Below are positions 1 to 6,874 of a DNA stretch of 8,195 nucleotides, piece after piece. The stretch's first letter is position 1. Every line of letters starts with the position of its first letter. The notes under the pieces are model-generated. The model ran no database searches. It was not told where the DNA came from and saw only the letters and a program-made list of their open reading frames with translations. The translations under genes were made by a program, and so were the position numbers. Source of the stretch: Deltaproteobacteria bacterium. GTDB taxonomy: Bacteria > Myxococcota_A > Polyangia > Polyangiales > Houyiibacteriaceae. The stretch lies in the NCBI GenBank assembly GCA_027295555.1, contig JAPUKT010000421.1, forward strand, positions 1-8,195. Reading direction: 5' to 3'.

Positions 1-56
1 GTTGCAGCGACGGCAAAGCGCTCCAGGGACCGCACCGCGGTACGATGGAGTCGAAC

Positions 57-641
57 TCAACCGGCGTCAACGATCACGAATCGCATCGTATGATCGGTGT
101 TTCCGCGGCGATAGTCGACGACGAGATCGGAGGCGGTCCGAAGCTCTTCCCAGACGGCCGACGCCTGTTCCGGACGCGAGATGGGCTTGCCATTGATGCG
201 TGTCACGATGTCGCCGGGGCGTAGGTCGAGCGACGCATAGGTCAAGTTTCCAGGGAAGAGGGTCACAATCCGGAACCCGATGAAGCTGCCCTTTTGAAAT
301 TCGGGCTCCATCTCCACGTTCCGGAGATATCGTCCAAGCCCGTCGTCGAGCACGCGGATGAGCTCGTGTCGCTGGATGACTCCAGACGTCACCCGCGGGA
401 ACTCCTGCATCATCTCGCTCTTCGGCGCCGGCTCTTCGCCCGGCTGTGGAGCGTTCTCCTTTTCCCACTCTTCGTCGTACTTGGGCTTTCCCTCCGCCGG
501 TGCCACCCATGGGGGTTCCTCGTCGCCGGAAGTCTCCCAGGTCGAATCGCCCATCATGTCTCTTTGAAGCTTGCTGTTTTGACAGGCCGCCAAAGATACA
601 AAGAGCAGCATCAGGAACACAGGAACTACAAAGCGGATCAT
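57..641 (-). CDS. GspC-like PDZ-domain lipoprotein
   Basis: A 194-residue predicted lipoprotein. Residues 1-20 form a lipoprotein signal peptide (Arg3, a hydrophobic core, then lipobox LAAC with Cys20). Residue +2 after Cys is Gln rather than Asp, which by the usual rule favours sorting to the outer membrane. Residues about 21-80 are an acidic, Pro/Glu-rich, probably disordered linker. Residues about 85-192 read as a PDZ domain of the type II secretion GspC kind: an IxRxELxxxLxxGLGRYLRNVxxxPxF stretch, then GSFIGFRIV, then LRPGDIVTRINGKPI. It lacks the GspC transmembrane anchor and homology region, and no other gsp gene is present, so a dedicated secretion role is not supported. The start overlaps the tmk stop as ATGA and has its own GAGGAG Shine-Dalgarno about 7 bases upstream. 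Role unknown; plausibly a periplasm-facing adaptor binding an envelope partner. The lipoprotein call is firm and the PDZ call good. Confidence 0.85.
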   Translation of the reverse strand: MIRFVVPVFLMLLFVSLAACQNSKLQRDMMGDSTWETSGDEEPPWVAPAEGKPKYDEEWEKENAPQPGEEPAPKSEMMQEFPRVTSGVIQRHELIRVLDDGLGRYLRNVEMEPEFQKGSFIGFRIVTLFPGNLTYASLDLRPGDIVTRINGKPISRPEQASAVWEELRTASDLVVDYRRGNTDHTMRFVIVDAG

Positions 642-1291
642 GGAGACTCTCCTCGGAGGGCTGCGACCTCGGTCCAGATCGCTTCGGCCACGCCCTCGAT
701 GTCGCGGTTAGCGTCGATATGACGAATTCTATCATCGGGGAAAAGCTCGTCGATGGTCGAATAAAACGCAGCCAGCTCGACCTGCATGACGTCGGTCTCG
801 TAGATCTCGGGGCTTCCAGAGCGGGAGCCGCGCCGACCAGCAGCGACTTCCGGGTCGACGTCGAGAACGAGGGTGAGATCGGGCCGGCGTGCGCGCCGAT
901 TGAGCTCGCGCACCCACCGTGCGGCCTCGGCACCGCCCCCGCTGCTCACCGTCTGGTACGCTACCGAGGAATAGTCGTACCGATCGCAGAGGATCGATAC
1001 GCCATCGGTGAGGTTTGGGACGATCTCCGCCTCGAGGTGGTCGAGGCGATCGGCGGCAAACAGGGTCGCCATCATGGCCCAGCTCGGGGCGTGAGTTCCG
1101 CGGTGGCCGGGTACGACGACGCGGCCGGTGAGGATCTGTCGAATCAAGACGCCGACGGGTCCATCGCTCGGCTCACGCGTGGTGTGGACCGGCAAGCCCT
1201 TGGCTGTGAGCCGGTCACCGAGCAGCGCGCAATGAGTCGTGGTGCCGGAGCCGTCGATTCCTTCCATGACGATGAAATGGCCTTCGATCAT
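638..1291 (-). CDS. tmk: Thymidylate kinase (dTMP kinase) with variant P-loop
   Basis: A 217-residue protein of normal family length that phosphorylates dTMP to dTDP with ATP in the cytoplasm, in the pathway to dTTP. Family motifs in order: FIVMEGIDGSG P-loop (residues 6-16), TREPSD (38-43, equivalent to the dTMP-binding TREPGGT), LFAADRLDHL (77-86), DRYDYSSVAYQ (103-113), and an Arg-rich LID stretch GRRGSRSG (152-159). The oddity is in the P-loop: GIDGSG is followed by Thr17-Thr18-Thr19, so the Walker A lysine is replaced by threonine. I recall similar Thr-containing P-loops in some other bacterial Tmk proteins but cannot check it here. All other motifs and the full length are intact, so I regard it as functional. 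The ATG overlaps the stop of the upstream PEGA gene (ATGA), with AGAGG about 7 bases upstream; its own stop overlaps the lipoprotein start the same way. Confidence 0.94.
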   Translation of the reverse strand: MIEGHFIVMEGIDGSGTTTHCALLGDRLTAKGLPVHTTREPSDGPVGVLIRQILTGRVVVPGHRGTHAPSWAMMATLFAADRLDHLEAEIVPNLTDGVSILCDRYDYSSVAYQTVSSGGGAEAARWVRELNRRARRPDLTLVLDVDPEVAAGRRGSRSGSPEIYETDVMQVELAAFYSTIDELFPDDRIRHIDANRDIEGVAEAIWTEVAALRGESP

Positions 1292-3168
1292 CGGCTATCC
1301 TCTTTGACGCTGCCAAACTTGAACGTCGCGCCGGCCCGCGCGTAGATCTTCGAGTCCGGCCGTCCGCCGCCGAAAACATCCCCCAACACGCGTCGCCGGT
1401 CCCCCGCCACGATACCCTCGACCTCGATCCATACGTTCCACTTTCGCGTCACGACGATCTCGAGCGACCCTCCGAGACGCCCGCGAACGATGTTCTGCCG
1501 GGAGCTTGTCACGAACTCATTGCTATTACGATCGGCGAAATCCCAGCGGTCGCTGTTGAAGTCCATCGCCATCCAAATCGAGAGCGCACCTCTCGGAGGG
1601 AAGTGCAGGCTGAAGATCGCATCGAGGTTGATGAAGAAGTTGTTCGTGGGATGCTTGTTGCCGTTGGGTTCTCGTTGTGCGGGCCCTGCCCCGCCGCCAA
1701 TCTGAAGATCGCCACCCAAAGAGAAATTGTCGCTGACGCGCCAGCCGGCCTTCGTACTGACCGCCACGTCCGTCAACCGGCCGAACGTGCCGAGCCAGAT
1801 GCCGACGTCGAGAAACCTGGTGAGCCCCGTACGAAGGCCGAGCGAAGCCAGCCACGGCCAACCGGCAGAGAAATCGAGGGCTGCCACTCCGACCGGAACC
1901 GGCGCACCCGCGTGCGTCACGGTGTTGCGGAGCTCGTCCCGGCGCTCGGCCTCTTTGTCGCGGGCTTCCTCGTTCACGGGCACGCTTGCGACCGCCAAAA
2001 TGACTTGGATCAGGCGCACGCGCGCGGACTTTTCGAGCCGAACCTGCTCGGTGTGGGGGTGATAGCCCTCGGCCCGGACCTCGATGCGGTGGCTGCCCGC
2101 CGCGAGATCGCCTTCCCAAGGCATCGGTCCCCGGAGCTCCCCGTCGACGAAGAGTTGGGCATCCGGCACATTGGCCTCGACCCTGACAGGCACTCCCAAC
2201 GGGAAGAGCTCGGCGTAGATCTCGCAGTTCCGGGTCGGGCTTACCGAACACGTCCGGCGAACTTCGCGATAGCCCGGGGCACGCACGACGACGCTGTGCG
2301 TGCCAAGCTCGGCGGGCTCGATGGTCACCGGCGGAGCTCCGTAGTCTTCCCCGTCGATGCTGATCGATGCGTCGGGGATGTTCGCGCGTATGAGAATGCG
2401 TGCCACGTCCGTGCTTGCCGTCGTGAAACGAACGGACACCACTCGCTCCCGACCTGCCACCACCGTGACCGTCTGCTCCACGGGTTCGTAGCCGGTGGCG
2501 CTCGCCATGACGACGTGCTCGCCAGGGCTCAGCCCCCCTTTTGCAGCAGGGGAGATGCCGATGTCCGTCCCGTCCAGGCTGATGATCGCGCCTGGCACGT
2601 TCGTGATGACGCGAAGGCTTCCGAGATCGGGCGCGATCCGGATCGAGGCATCCAACGTGACCCGCTTATCCGCCGCGATCGTAACCACTTTGGTGAAGGG
2701 CTTGTATCCGTCGCCGGGGCTCCTGATCTCGACCAGGTGCTCCCCGGCCGTGAGTCCGTCGACCACGAGCGGCGTGGCCCCCCGCCGTTGTCCGTCGATG
2801 AAGACCGGCATCCCCGTGACGTCGGCGGTCACTAGGAGTGATCCGGTCTTCGCTTCCCTTGGCTGCAATGTGACGGGGATCGTCAGAACTTGGCCGCTCT
2901 CGAGGTCGACCCACTTCGAGAAGGTGACGAAGCCGCGCTTGCCCACTTGAACCAAGTGCCGTCCGGGAGCGAGTGTTTCTCGGAGCGGAACGTTCCCGAC
3001 AGACTTTCCGTCGAGCCGGATCGCGGCACCCGAAGTGGCCTCGTCGCCCGCGGTGATCACGACGACACCCGGAGCTGGTTCTTGCGCGGCGGACTCGGCG
3101 GAGGCGGCGAGCAGACCGATCACGAGCACAATCCGCACCAAACCGTCCACGCTGGGCAACCCTTGCAT
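1288..3168 (-). CDS. Secreted protein with five PEGA domains and C-terminal barrel-like domain
   Basis: A 626-residue predicted envelope protein. Residues 1-28 are a Sec signal peptide (hydrophobic VRIVLVIGLLAASA, likely cleavage after SAA at 28). Five tandem PEGA-type modules follow, at about 35-102, 109-178, 182-249, 256-322 and 326-391. Each has a short beta strand, an [IV]xxDGxxxGxxP turn, an LxxGxHxVxVxxxGY core and a final basic strand. The fourth repeat has a cysteine pair (Cys307, Cys315) that could form a disulfide. A charged linker (about 399-415) leads to about 200 residues of alternating hydrophobic/polar, Gly- and aromatic-rich strands ending GATFKFG near the C-terminus, resembling a small outer-membrane beta barrel. 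Function unknown; PEGA modules are common in envelope and surface proteins. The ATG at 3168 is chosen over one at 3360 because only this start gives a signal peptide at the N-terminus, it has GAGG four bases upstream, and it avoids overlapping the previous gene. Confidence 0.8.
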   Translation of the reverse strand: MQGLPSVDGLVRIVLVIGLLAASAESAAQEPAPGVVVITAGDEATSGAAIRLDGKSVGNVPLRETLAPGRHLVQVGKRGFVTFSKWVDLESGQVLTIPVTLQPREAKTGSLLVTADVTGMPVFIDGQRRGATPLVVDGLTAGEHLVEIRSPGDGYKPFTKVVTIAADKRVTLDASIRIAPDLGSLRVITNVPGAIISLDGTDIGISPAAKGGLSPGEHVVMASATGYEPVEQTVTVVAGRERVVSVRFTTASTDVARILIRANIPDASISIDGEDYGAPPVTIEPAELGTHSVVVRAPGYREVRRTCSVSPTRNCEIYAELFPLGVPVRVEANVPDAQLFVDGELRGPMPWEGDLAAGSHRIEVRAEGYHPHTEQVRLEKSARVRLIQVILAVASVPVNEEARDKEAERRDELRNTVTHAGAPVPVGVAALDFSAGWPWLASLGLRTGLTRFLDVGIWLGTFGRLTDVAVSTKAGWRVSDNFSLGGDLQIGGGAGPAQREPNGNKHPTNNFFINLDAIFSLHFPPRGALSIWMAMDFNSDRWDFADRNSNEFVTSSRQNIVRGRLGGSLEIVVTRKWNVWIEVEGIVAGDRRRVLGDVFGGGRPDSKIYARAGATFKFGSVKEDSR

Positions 3169-3172
3169 AATT

Positions 3173-3176
3173 CCTC
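3173..3176 (-). promoter_or_regulatory. Ribosome binding site for the PEGA-barrel gene
   Basis: GAGG lies four bases before the ATG at 3168. It supports the internal start over the longer frame opening at 3360. The spacing is a little short. Confidence 0.5.
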
Positions 3177-3245
3177 GGACGCACGTTGGTTGGACCGATT
3201 CACTCCCAACCCAGGCACTACGCTCGTGTTTACCTCCACCGCTGT

Positions 3246-3282
3246 GCACGACGTAAAAAAGTGACCGAACCCATCGTCGTGC
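3246..3282. repeat. Inverted repeat GCACGACG-N21-CGTCGTGC
   Basis: Two perfect 8-base arms (3246-3253 and 3275-3282) flank 21 bases that include a run of six A on the plus strand. Arm centres are about 29 bp apart, close to three helical turns, which would suit a dimeric DNA-binding regulator; it could equally fold as a long-loop hairpin in RNA. It lies between the AsmA-GT51 gene and the PEGA operon. Function is inferred from position only. Confidence 0.4.
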
Positions 3283-3319
3283 CGCCTTCCGTGAGGCAAG
3301 AATTTTCGAGCGCCAAGGA

Positions 3320-5704
3320 TCAGGGCGACACGAACAAGGCTCCGAATGGATCCGGCTCATCGACCTCGTCCGTCGTCACGCCGAGGGGCGGCAGTGTGCG
3401 CGGGAGAGGCGGTGGATCGCCCTCCTGCTGAAAATCGAACTGTTCGAGCTCGGTGAGCCCGTGGGCGAGCGCTTCAGGGCCGATGCGTTCCCGCTTCGCC
3501 ATGTGCTCGAGCAACCGTCCCATCTTGCTCCGCATGCTCTTCGTGAGCGCATCACGCTCGTAGTACACGTGATAACGCTTCGGGGACGGCAGGATGGACG
3601 CAAGGAAGGCTGACTCCGCGGGACTCAGCTCGCCCGGCATACGTCCGAAGTAGTGCATCGCCGCGTTCTTCAACCCGTAGATGCTCGGCCCGTATTCGAT
3701 GACGTTGAGATAGAGCTCGAGGATCTCGTCCTTGTTGAGGGCGTTCTCGAGCCACCACGTCAGAATCACTTCCTGGACCTTGCGTGCGATGGTCTTCTCA
3801 CGCTGCAAGTACAGGTTCTTCGCAAGCTGCATCGAAATCGTGCTGCCTCCCACTACGTAACGGCCCTCTCGGAGGTTGCGGACCAGCGCATCACGGATGG
3901 CCCACGGAGCGAAGCCGCCGTGATCGTAGAAGCGCGCGTCCTCGTGACTGATGACGGCCTGAATCAGGAACGGGCTAACCTCAGCGAGCGGGACCCAGTT
4001 GTGGGTCTCGGGGCCTGTCACCATTTCGAAGGTGGTATCGTCCGGCTCGACGACCTTGTGCCGGAACGGCTGCTGAAAGCGTTCGACACGGACCCACCTC
4101 GGTATTCGCTCGAACTGACAGAGGTTGCGAACACGAATCGAAAGCTCCGTGGCTTCCAAATCGCGCGAATCGAGGACAATGCGAGCGATCGCGCTCCAGC
4201 TCCCCGACCAAGCAAAGCCCTCGAGCGAGCCGAGCAGATCCTGGGGAATCGCGCCGACGACATCATTGCACAGGGTCGGCGGCAGCTTCGCGGTCAGGTC
4301 GACACGATAGTGCTCGGGGGTCCGCTCGAGCTCCCCGTTCACGAAGGCGCGCGCGCGGCCGAGCCGAAAGTGGCCCTGTTCAATCAGGAGTCGACGCTGG
4401 GCTGGAAACCAGACGCCCTTGCCCCCGACATCGAAACCAATCTTTTCGATGGGCCCGGGCGCGATGCGCTCGGAGGATAACGCTGCATCCCGGAGCACCA
4501 CCTTGCCCTCGATGCGAACCTGATCCGGCGAATCGGCGCCGAGATCGAGCTCGGCGCTCACGGTGCCCGCCTCCGCGTTGTAGAAGGGAACCTCGGGAAC
4601 GAACGGAGCGACGAGTGCAAGTGAGATGCCTCGAACGATCACGTTCCCTTCTGCCCGGGCTTCGCTCGGTTGCACGCGAAGATCGACGTTGAGGGTACCG
4701 TCGTTCGACGTCTGTCCACCCACCAAGAGTCGAAACCAGCCGTCGCCCCCGCCGGTCAACGCGACCCGGAGGTTCTGCACGCGCTCGAAGTGTCCGTCGG
4801 GCGTTTGGCTTTCGATCTTCAGGTCGGAGAGGTGGATTTCCGCGTCGGTGCTCAGGCGTGATAGCAACCGCGGCTGCTCGCTGGGTACGACTTCGGGTGG
4901 CGGCGGCACCGCGTCGTTGGGCTCCGAAGCCGGTCCCCATGCCCCCAGGACCCGTAAAGCTTGGCGAATTCTGAGCGCCAACGGCTCGTTTTGGCCAGCG
5001 GGGTCTCCTAGCCACCGAACGCTTCCGCCGTCGACCGAAAGCTCGCGCATCGCCCATGTTCCGTTTTCGCGATGCAGCGCGACCGTCGTCGGACCGATAC
5101 GTGCATGGTCGCGGGTCGCTTCACCGATCAGAATCTCCGCGACGGAGCCACGCATGTCGTCCGACTCTTTGCTGAGGTCGACGTCGTTCATTTGTACGAG
5201 CGCACCTTGGGCGTCGCGAACACGCACCGTGAGATCGGTTATCGCGTACGTGCGTCCCTTGCCGACGGACGAGGACGCGGGCTTCGACGTGGGTTGGCGA
5301 GGTGCGAGCGTGCTCTTGAGCTCCGCGAGCGAGTCGTTGATACCGGGGTGACCGAGGTCGACCGACACCTCGATCCCGTGTGCAGATATGGCGCTCACCG
5401 CGCGCGTCCCTGAAAACAGCGCTCCTATGGGAGTCACCCGCGCGTTCACGCGATTGACGCGTACGACAAGGCCTCCGCTCCGATCACGAAGCTCGACGCC
5501 CCTCAACTCGACCCCGCGCAGACCCAAGTCAGCCGCGGCGATCTCGGCGTCGAGGCCGAAGCGATCGTGGATCAGCTTCGAGGCCCGAGCCGTCGCTTGG
5601 CGAGCGCCCCAGATCCAAGCTCCCAAGAGGAGGACCATGACGAGGACCAAGGTCAAGCCAACCGCGACCACCCATGCGCGCCGATCGCTGAGGAACCGCA
5701 GCAT
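3320..5704 (-). CDS. AsmA-like region fused to GT51 peptidoglycan glycosyltransferase
   Basis: A 794-residue inner-membrane protein. Residues 1-10 are basic and 11-33 form one transmembrane helix, putting the rest in the periplasm. Residues about 40-530 are beta-rich and AsmA-like: repeated strands such as LRGVELRGVELRD, a proline-rich break (265-275), then more repeats; Cys479 and Cys529 near the end may pair. Residues about 540-745 are a complete GT51 domain, which polymerises lipid II into glycan strands: HEDARFYDHGG with catalytic Glu588, GGSTISMQLAKNLYL (619-633), RKVQE with the second conserved Glu645, KDEILELYLNVIEYG (658-672), and SPAESAFLASILPSP (694-708). There is no transpeptidase domain and none of its SxxK-type motifs, so cross-linking must come from another protein. 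MtgA-type enzymes have about 240 residues, so the extra 500 are unusual. The start places the anchor correctly, although only a weak GGCGG precedes it. It lies 35 bp after dtd. Confidence 0.88.
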   Translation of the reverse strand: MLRFLSDRRAWVVAVGLTLVLVMVLLLGAWIWGARQATARASKLIHDRFGLDAEIAAADLGLRGVELRGVELRDRSGGLVVRVNRVNARVTPIGALFSGTRAVSAISAHGIEVSVDLGHPGINDSLAELKSTLAPRQPTSKPASSSVGKGRTYAITDLTVRVRDAQGALVQMNDVDLSKESDDMRGSVAEILIGEATRDHARIGPTTVALHRENGTWAMRELSVDGGSVRWLGDPAGQNEPLALRIRQALRVLGAWGPASEPNDAVPPPPEVVPSEQPRLLSRLSTDAEIHLSDLKIESQTPDGHFERVQNLRVALTGGGDGWFRLLVGGQTSNDGTLNVDLRVQPSEARAEGNVIVRGISLALVAPFVPEVPFYNAEAGTVSAELDLGADSPDQVRIEGKVVLRDAALSSERIAPGPIEKIGFDVGGKGVWFPAQRRLLIEQGHFRLGRARAFVNGELERTPEHYRVDLTAKLPPTLCNDVVGAIPQDLLGSLEGFAWSGSWSAIARIVLDSRDLEATELSIRVRNLCQFERIPRWVRVERFQQPFRHKVVEPDDTTFEMVTGPETHNWVPLAEVSPFLIQAVISHEDARFYDHGGFAPWAIRDALVRNLREGRYVVGGSTISMQLAKNLYLQREKTIARKVQEVILTWWLENALNKDEILELYLNVIEYGPSIYGLKNAAMHYFGRMPGELSPAESAFLASILPSPKRYHVYYERDALTKSMRSKMGRLLEHMAKRERIGPEALAHGLTELEQFDFQQEGDPPPLPRTLPPLGVTTDEVDEPDPFGALFVSP

Positions 5705-5726
5705 CCGCCGGAGAGTATGCCGCTTC

Positions 5727-5755
5727 TATATAGTGAAGCCTAGTAAAGCTTTCGA
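5727..5755 (-). promoter_or_regulatory. Candidate promoter for the AsmA-GT51 gene
   Basis: Reading the minus strand, TCGAAA (5755-5750) and TATATA (5732-5727) are separated by 17 bases, each matching four of six sigma-70 consensus bases. The -35 element lies inside the last codons of dtd. A start about 7 bases after the -10 would leave a short leader before the ATG at 5704. The TATATA stands out in otherwise GC-rich DNA, but the match is modest and read-through from dtd is equally possible. Confidence 0.3.
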
Positions 5756-6189
5756 CTGTCGATTTGGATCGTGACGGGACCATCGACGCTGGATTGCACG
5801 AGCATCATCGCACGAAAGGTCCCCGTTTCGACGGGCAAGCCCTTGCCGCGCAGCCCTTCGACCACTTCGAGGTAGAGCCGCTCGGCATCCGCCGGGTCGG
5901 CCGCACCGTCGAACGAAGGACGCCGCCCGCGGCGGACATCGCCAAAGAGCGTGAACTGCGAAACGACCAGAATCGCCCCGCCCACGTCGATGACCGATAG
6001 GGACATTCGCCCTTCGTCGTTCGGGAACACACGAAGCCCGGCGATCTTGTCTACGGTGTAACGGACGTCACTCGCCTCATCTCCGTGCGCTGCACCGAGA
6101 TAGACCAACAGGCCTCGGTCGATCGAGCCGACGACGGCACCTTCGACAGTGACACTCGTTTCGTTGACTCGTTGCACTACCGCGCGCAT
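5740..6189 (-). CDS. dtd: D-aminoacyl-tRNA deacylase
   Basis: A 149-residue cytoplasmic enzyme, about the usual length for the family, that hydrolyses D-amino acids from mischarged tRNA (for example D-Tyr-tRNA) and also clears Gly from tRNA-Ala, a chiral proofreading step in translation. Signature features: N-terminal MRAVVQRV, SQFTLFGDVRRGRRPSF (77-93, containing the SQxTL active-site motif), and DGPVT (136-140, carrying the Gly-cisPro pair that rejects L-amino acids). The frame stays open upstream to 6585, but the family N-terminus fixes the start at 6189. No Shine-Dalgarno sequence is visible before this ATG. It is first on the minus strand, diverging from coaE, with the AsmA-GT51 gene 35 bp downstream. 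A few extra C-terminal residues (SRKLY) follow the usual end. Confidence 0.95.
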   Translation of the reverse strand: MRAVVQRVNETSVTVEGAVVGSIDRGLLVYLGAAHGDEASDVRYTVDKIAGLRVFPNDEGRMSLSVIDVGGAILVVSQFTLFGDVRRGRRPSFDGAADPADAERLYLEVVEGLRGKGLPVETGTFRAMMLVQSSVDGPVTIQIDSRKLY

Positions 6190-6253
6190 GCGGATTGCGT
6201 AGCACAGTGTGAATCGTCTTGCCCGATCGGAGCGATGCCCAATACTCCTGGCA
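6190..6253. promoter_or_regulatory. Divergent promoter region between dtd and coaE
   Basis: These 64 bp separate two start codons pointing away from each other, so both promoters should lie here or just inside the genes. For coaE the best pair is TTGCCC (6219-6224), 16-base spacer, AATACT (6241-6246), each four of six from consensus. That would start transcription almost at the ATG, and no Shine-Dalgarno is visible for coaE, so a leaderless or near-leaderless mRNA is possible. For dtd I found only TACGCA close to its ATG without a good -35. A small CACA-G-TGTG inverted repeat lies at 6204-6212. Confidence 0.35.
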
Positions 6254-6874
6254 ATGAAACCGGTTGTTGGGCTCACGGGCGGGATCGCATGCGGCAAGAC
6301 CACCGTGGCGAAGATGTTCGGCGACCTTGGCATTCCCGTGATCGACGCCGACGATCTATCGCGTGAAGTCGTAGAACCCGGGACGCCGGGCTTGGCACAC
6401 CTCATCGAGGAGTTCGGCGAGGACGTGCTCGACGCCGAGGGGCGCCTCGACAGAAAACGACTCGCGGACGTCGTGTTCGAGGATGAGCAGGCGCGCGCGA
6501 AGCTCAATGAGATCCTCCACCCTTTGATCGGGGCGGCCGGCGCCCAACACATCGCCAACCTCCAAGGCCACCCGGCTCCGTACATCCTTTACGAGGCGGC
6601 GCTCCTCGTAGAAACGGGCTCCTACAAGGCTTTTTCGGCGCTCGTAGTCGTCAGCTCCGACCGGGCAGTGCAGAAAGCGCGGCTGGTGGAGCGTGATGGA
6701 TTCACGGACGAAGAGGCGGACACCCGTATCGCATCCCAGCTGCCGCTCACCGAGAAAGCCTCGGTGGCTGACCACGTAGTCGTCAACGACCGAGATCTGG
6801 CAGCGACGCGCTCGCAGGTCGCGGCGGTTCATGAGAAACTAGTCTCCCGCTTCGCACAGGAGGGATCGACTTGA
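6254..6874 (+). CDS. coaE: Dephospho-CoA kinase
   Basis: A complete 206-residue cytoplasmic P-loop kinase that phosphorylates the ribose 3'-hydroxyl of dephospho-CoA, the last step of coenzyme A synthesis. Seen in order: GLTGGIACGKTT P-loop (6-17, Lys15), DADDLSREVVEPGTPG (31-46, with the conserved DAD of the substrate-binding region), LNEILHPLI (84-92), LYEAALLVETG (112-122), and the LID-type stretch RIASQLPLTEKASVADHVVVND (from 158). The ATG at 6254 gives the family-typical N-terminus (MKPVVGLTGG). A GTG at 6209 would add 15 residues and has no ribosome site. The stop overlaps the next gene's TTG start by four bases, so the two genes are probably co-transcribed and coupled. Confidence 0.96.
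   Translation: MKPVVGLTGGIACGKTTVAKMFGDLGIPVIDADDLSREVVEPGTPGLAHLIEEFGEDVLDAEGRLDRKRLADVVFEDEQARAKLNEILHPLIGAAGAQHIANLQGHPAPYILYEAALLVETGSYKAFSALVVVSSDRAVQKARLVERDGFTDEEADTRIASQLPLTEKASVADHVVVNDRDLAATRSQVAAVHEKLVSRFAQEGST
6858..6863 (+). promoter_or_regulatory. Strong ribosome binding site before TTG start
   Basis: A perfect AGGAGG seven bases before TTG at 6871, inside the end of coaE. It decides the start of the SDR gene despite the rare start codon; the strong site may compensate for the weak initiator. Confidence 0.8.

Larger units (their letters stand above)
3169..3319 (-). promoter_or_regulatory. 151-bp intergenic leader upstream of PEGA-tmk-lipoprotein operon
   Basis: This is the only gap above 100 bp on the minus-strand side, and it probably holds the promoter and 5' leader of the three-gene operon. 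It contains an 8-bp perfect inverted repeat (3246-3253 with 3275-3282, GCACGACG/CGTCGTGC, 21-base spacer with an A6/T6 tract) and a 6-bp one (3188-3193 with 3206-3211, GGTTGG/CCAACC, 12-base loop). In the minus-strand RNA the second hairpin would end about 20 bases before the start codon. I found no convincing -35/-10 pair and no standard terminator: the T tract sits in a loop, not after a stem. Confidence 0.4.

Noticed and set aside
1..56. tRNA-like GAGTTCGACTC on the minus strand, and a possible GTG start at 35
   Set aside because: No acceptor or T-arm stem pairs around the TTCGA, and the GTG has no ribosome site and only 11 codons in view. I see nothing supportable in these 56 bases.
57..641. 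A type II secretion GspC subunit
   Set aside because: Only the PDZ part resembles GspC. It is a lipoprotein without the GspC membrane helix and homology region, and no gsp neighbours are present.
1603..2835. A 410-codon plus-strand open frame
   Set aside because: It lies wholly antisense to the PEGA gene, whose domains, signal peptide and coupling are clear. Its protein is an Arg/Asp/His-rich sequence typical of a shadow frame in GC-rich DNA. The same applies to 446-1345, 3653-4480 and 4626-5351 on the plus strand, and 67-933, 4380-5057, 6356-6832 and 7360-7866 on the minus strand.
3169..3360. A longer PEGA protein starting at 3360
   Set aside because: It would add 64 residues of non-conserved, basic sequence before the signal peptide and overlap the AsmA-GT51 gene by about 40 bases.
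6209..6253. An upstream GTG start for coaE
   Set aside because: It adds 15 residues absent from the family N-terminus and has no Shine-Dalgarno sequence.
6190..6585. N-terminal extension of dtd to 6585
   Set aside because: It is antisense to coaE, and the family begins at MRAVVQRV; the extension is low-complexity shadow sequence.
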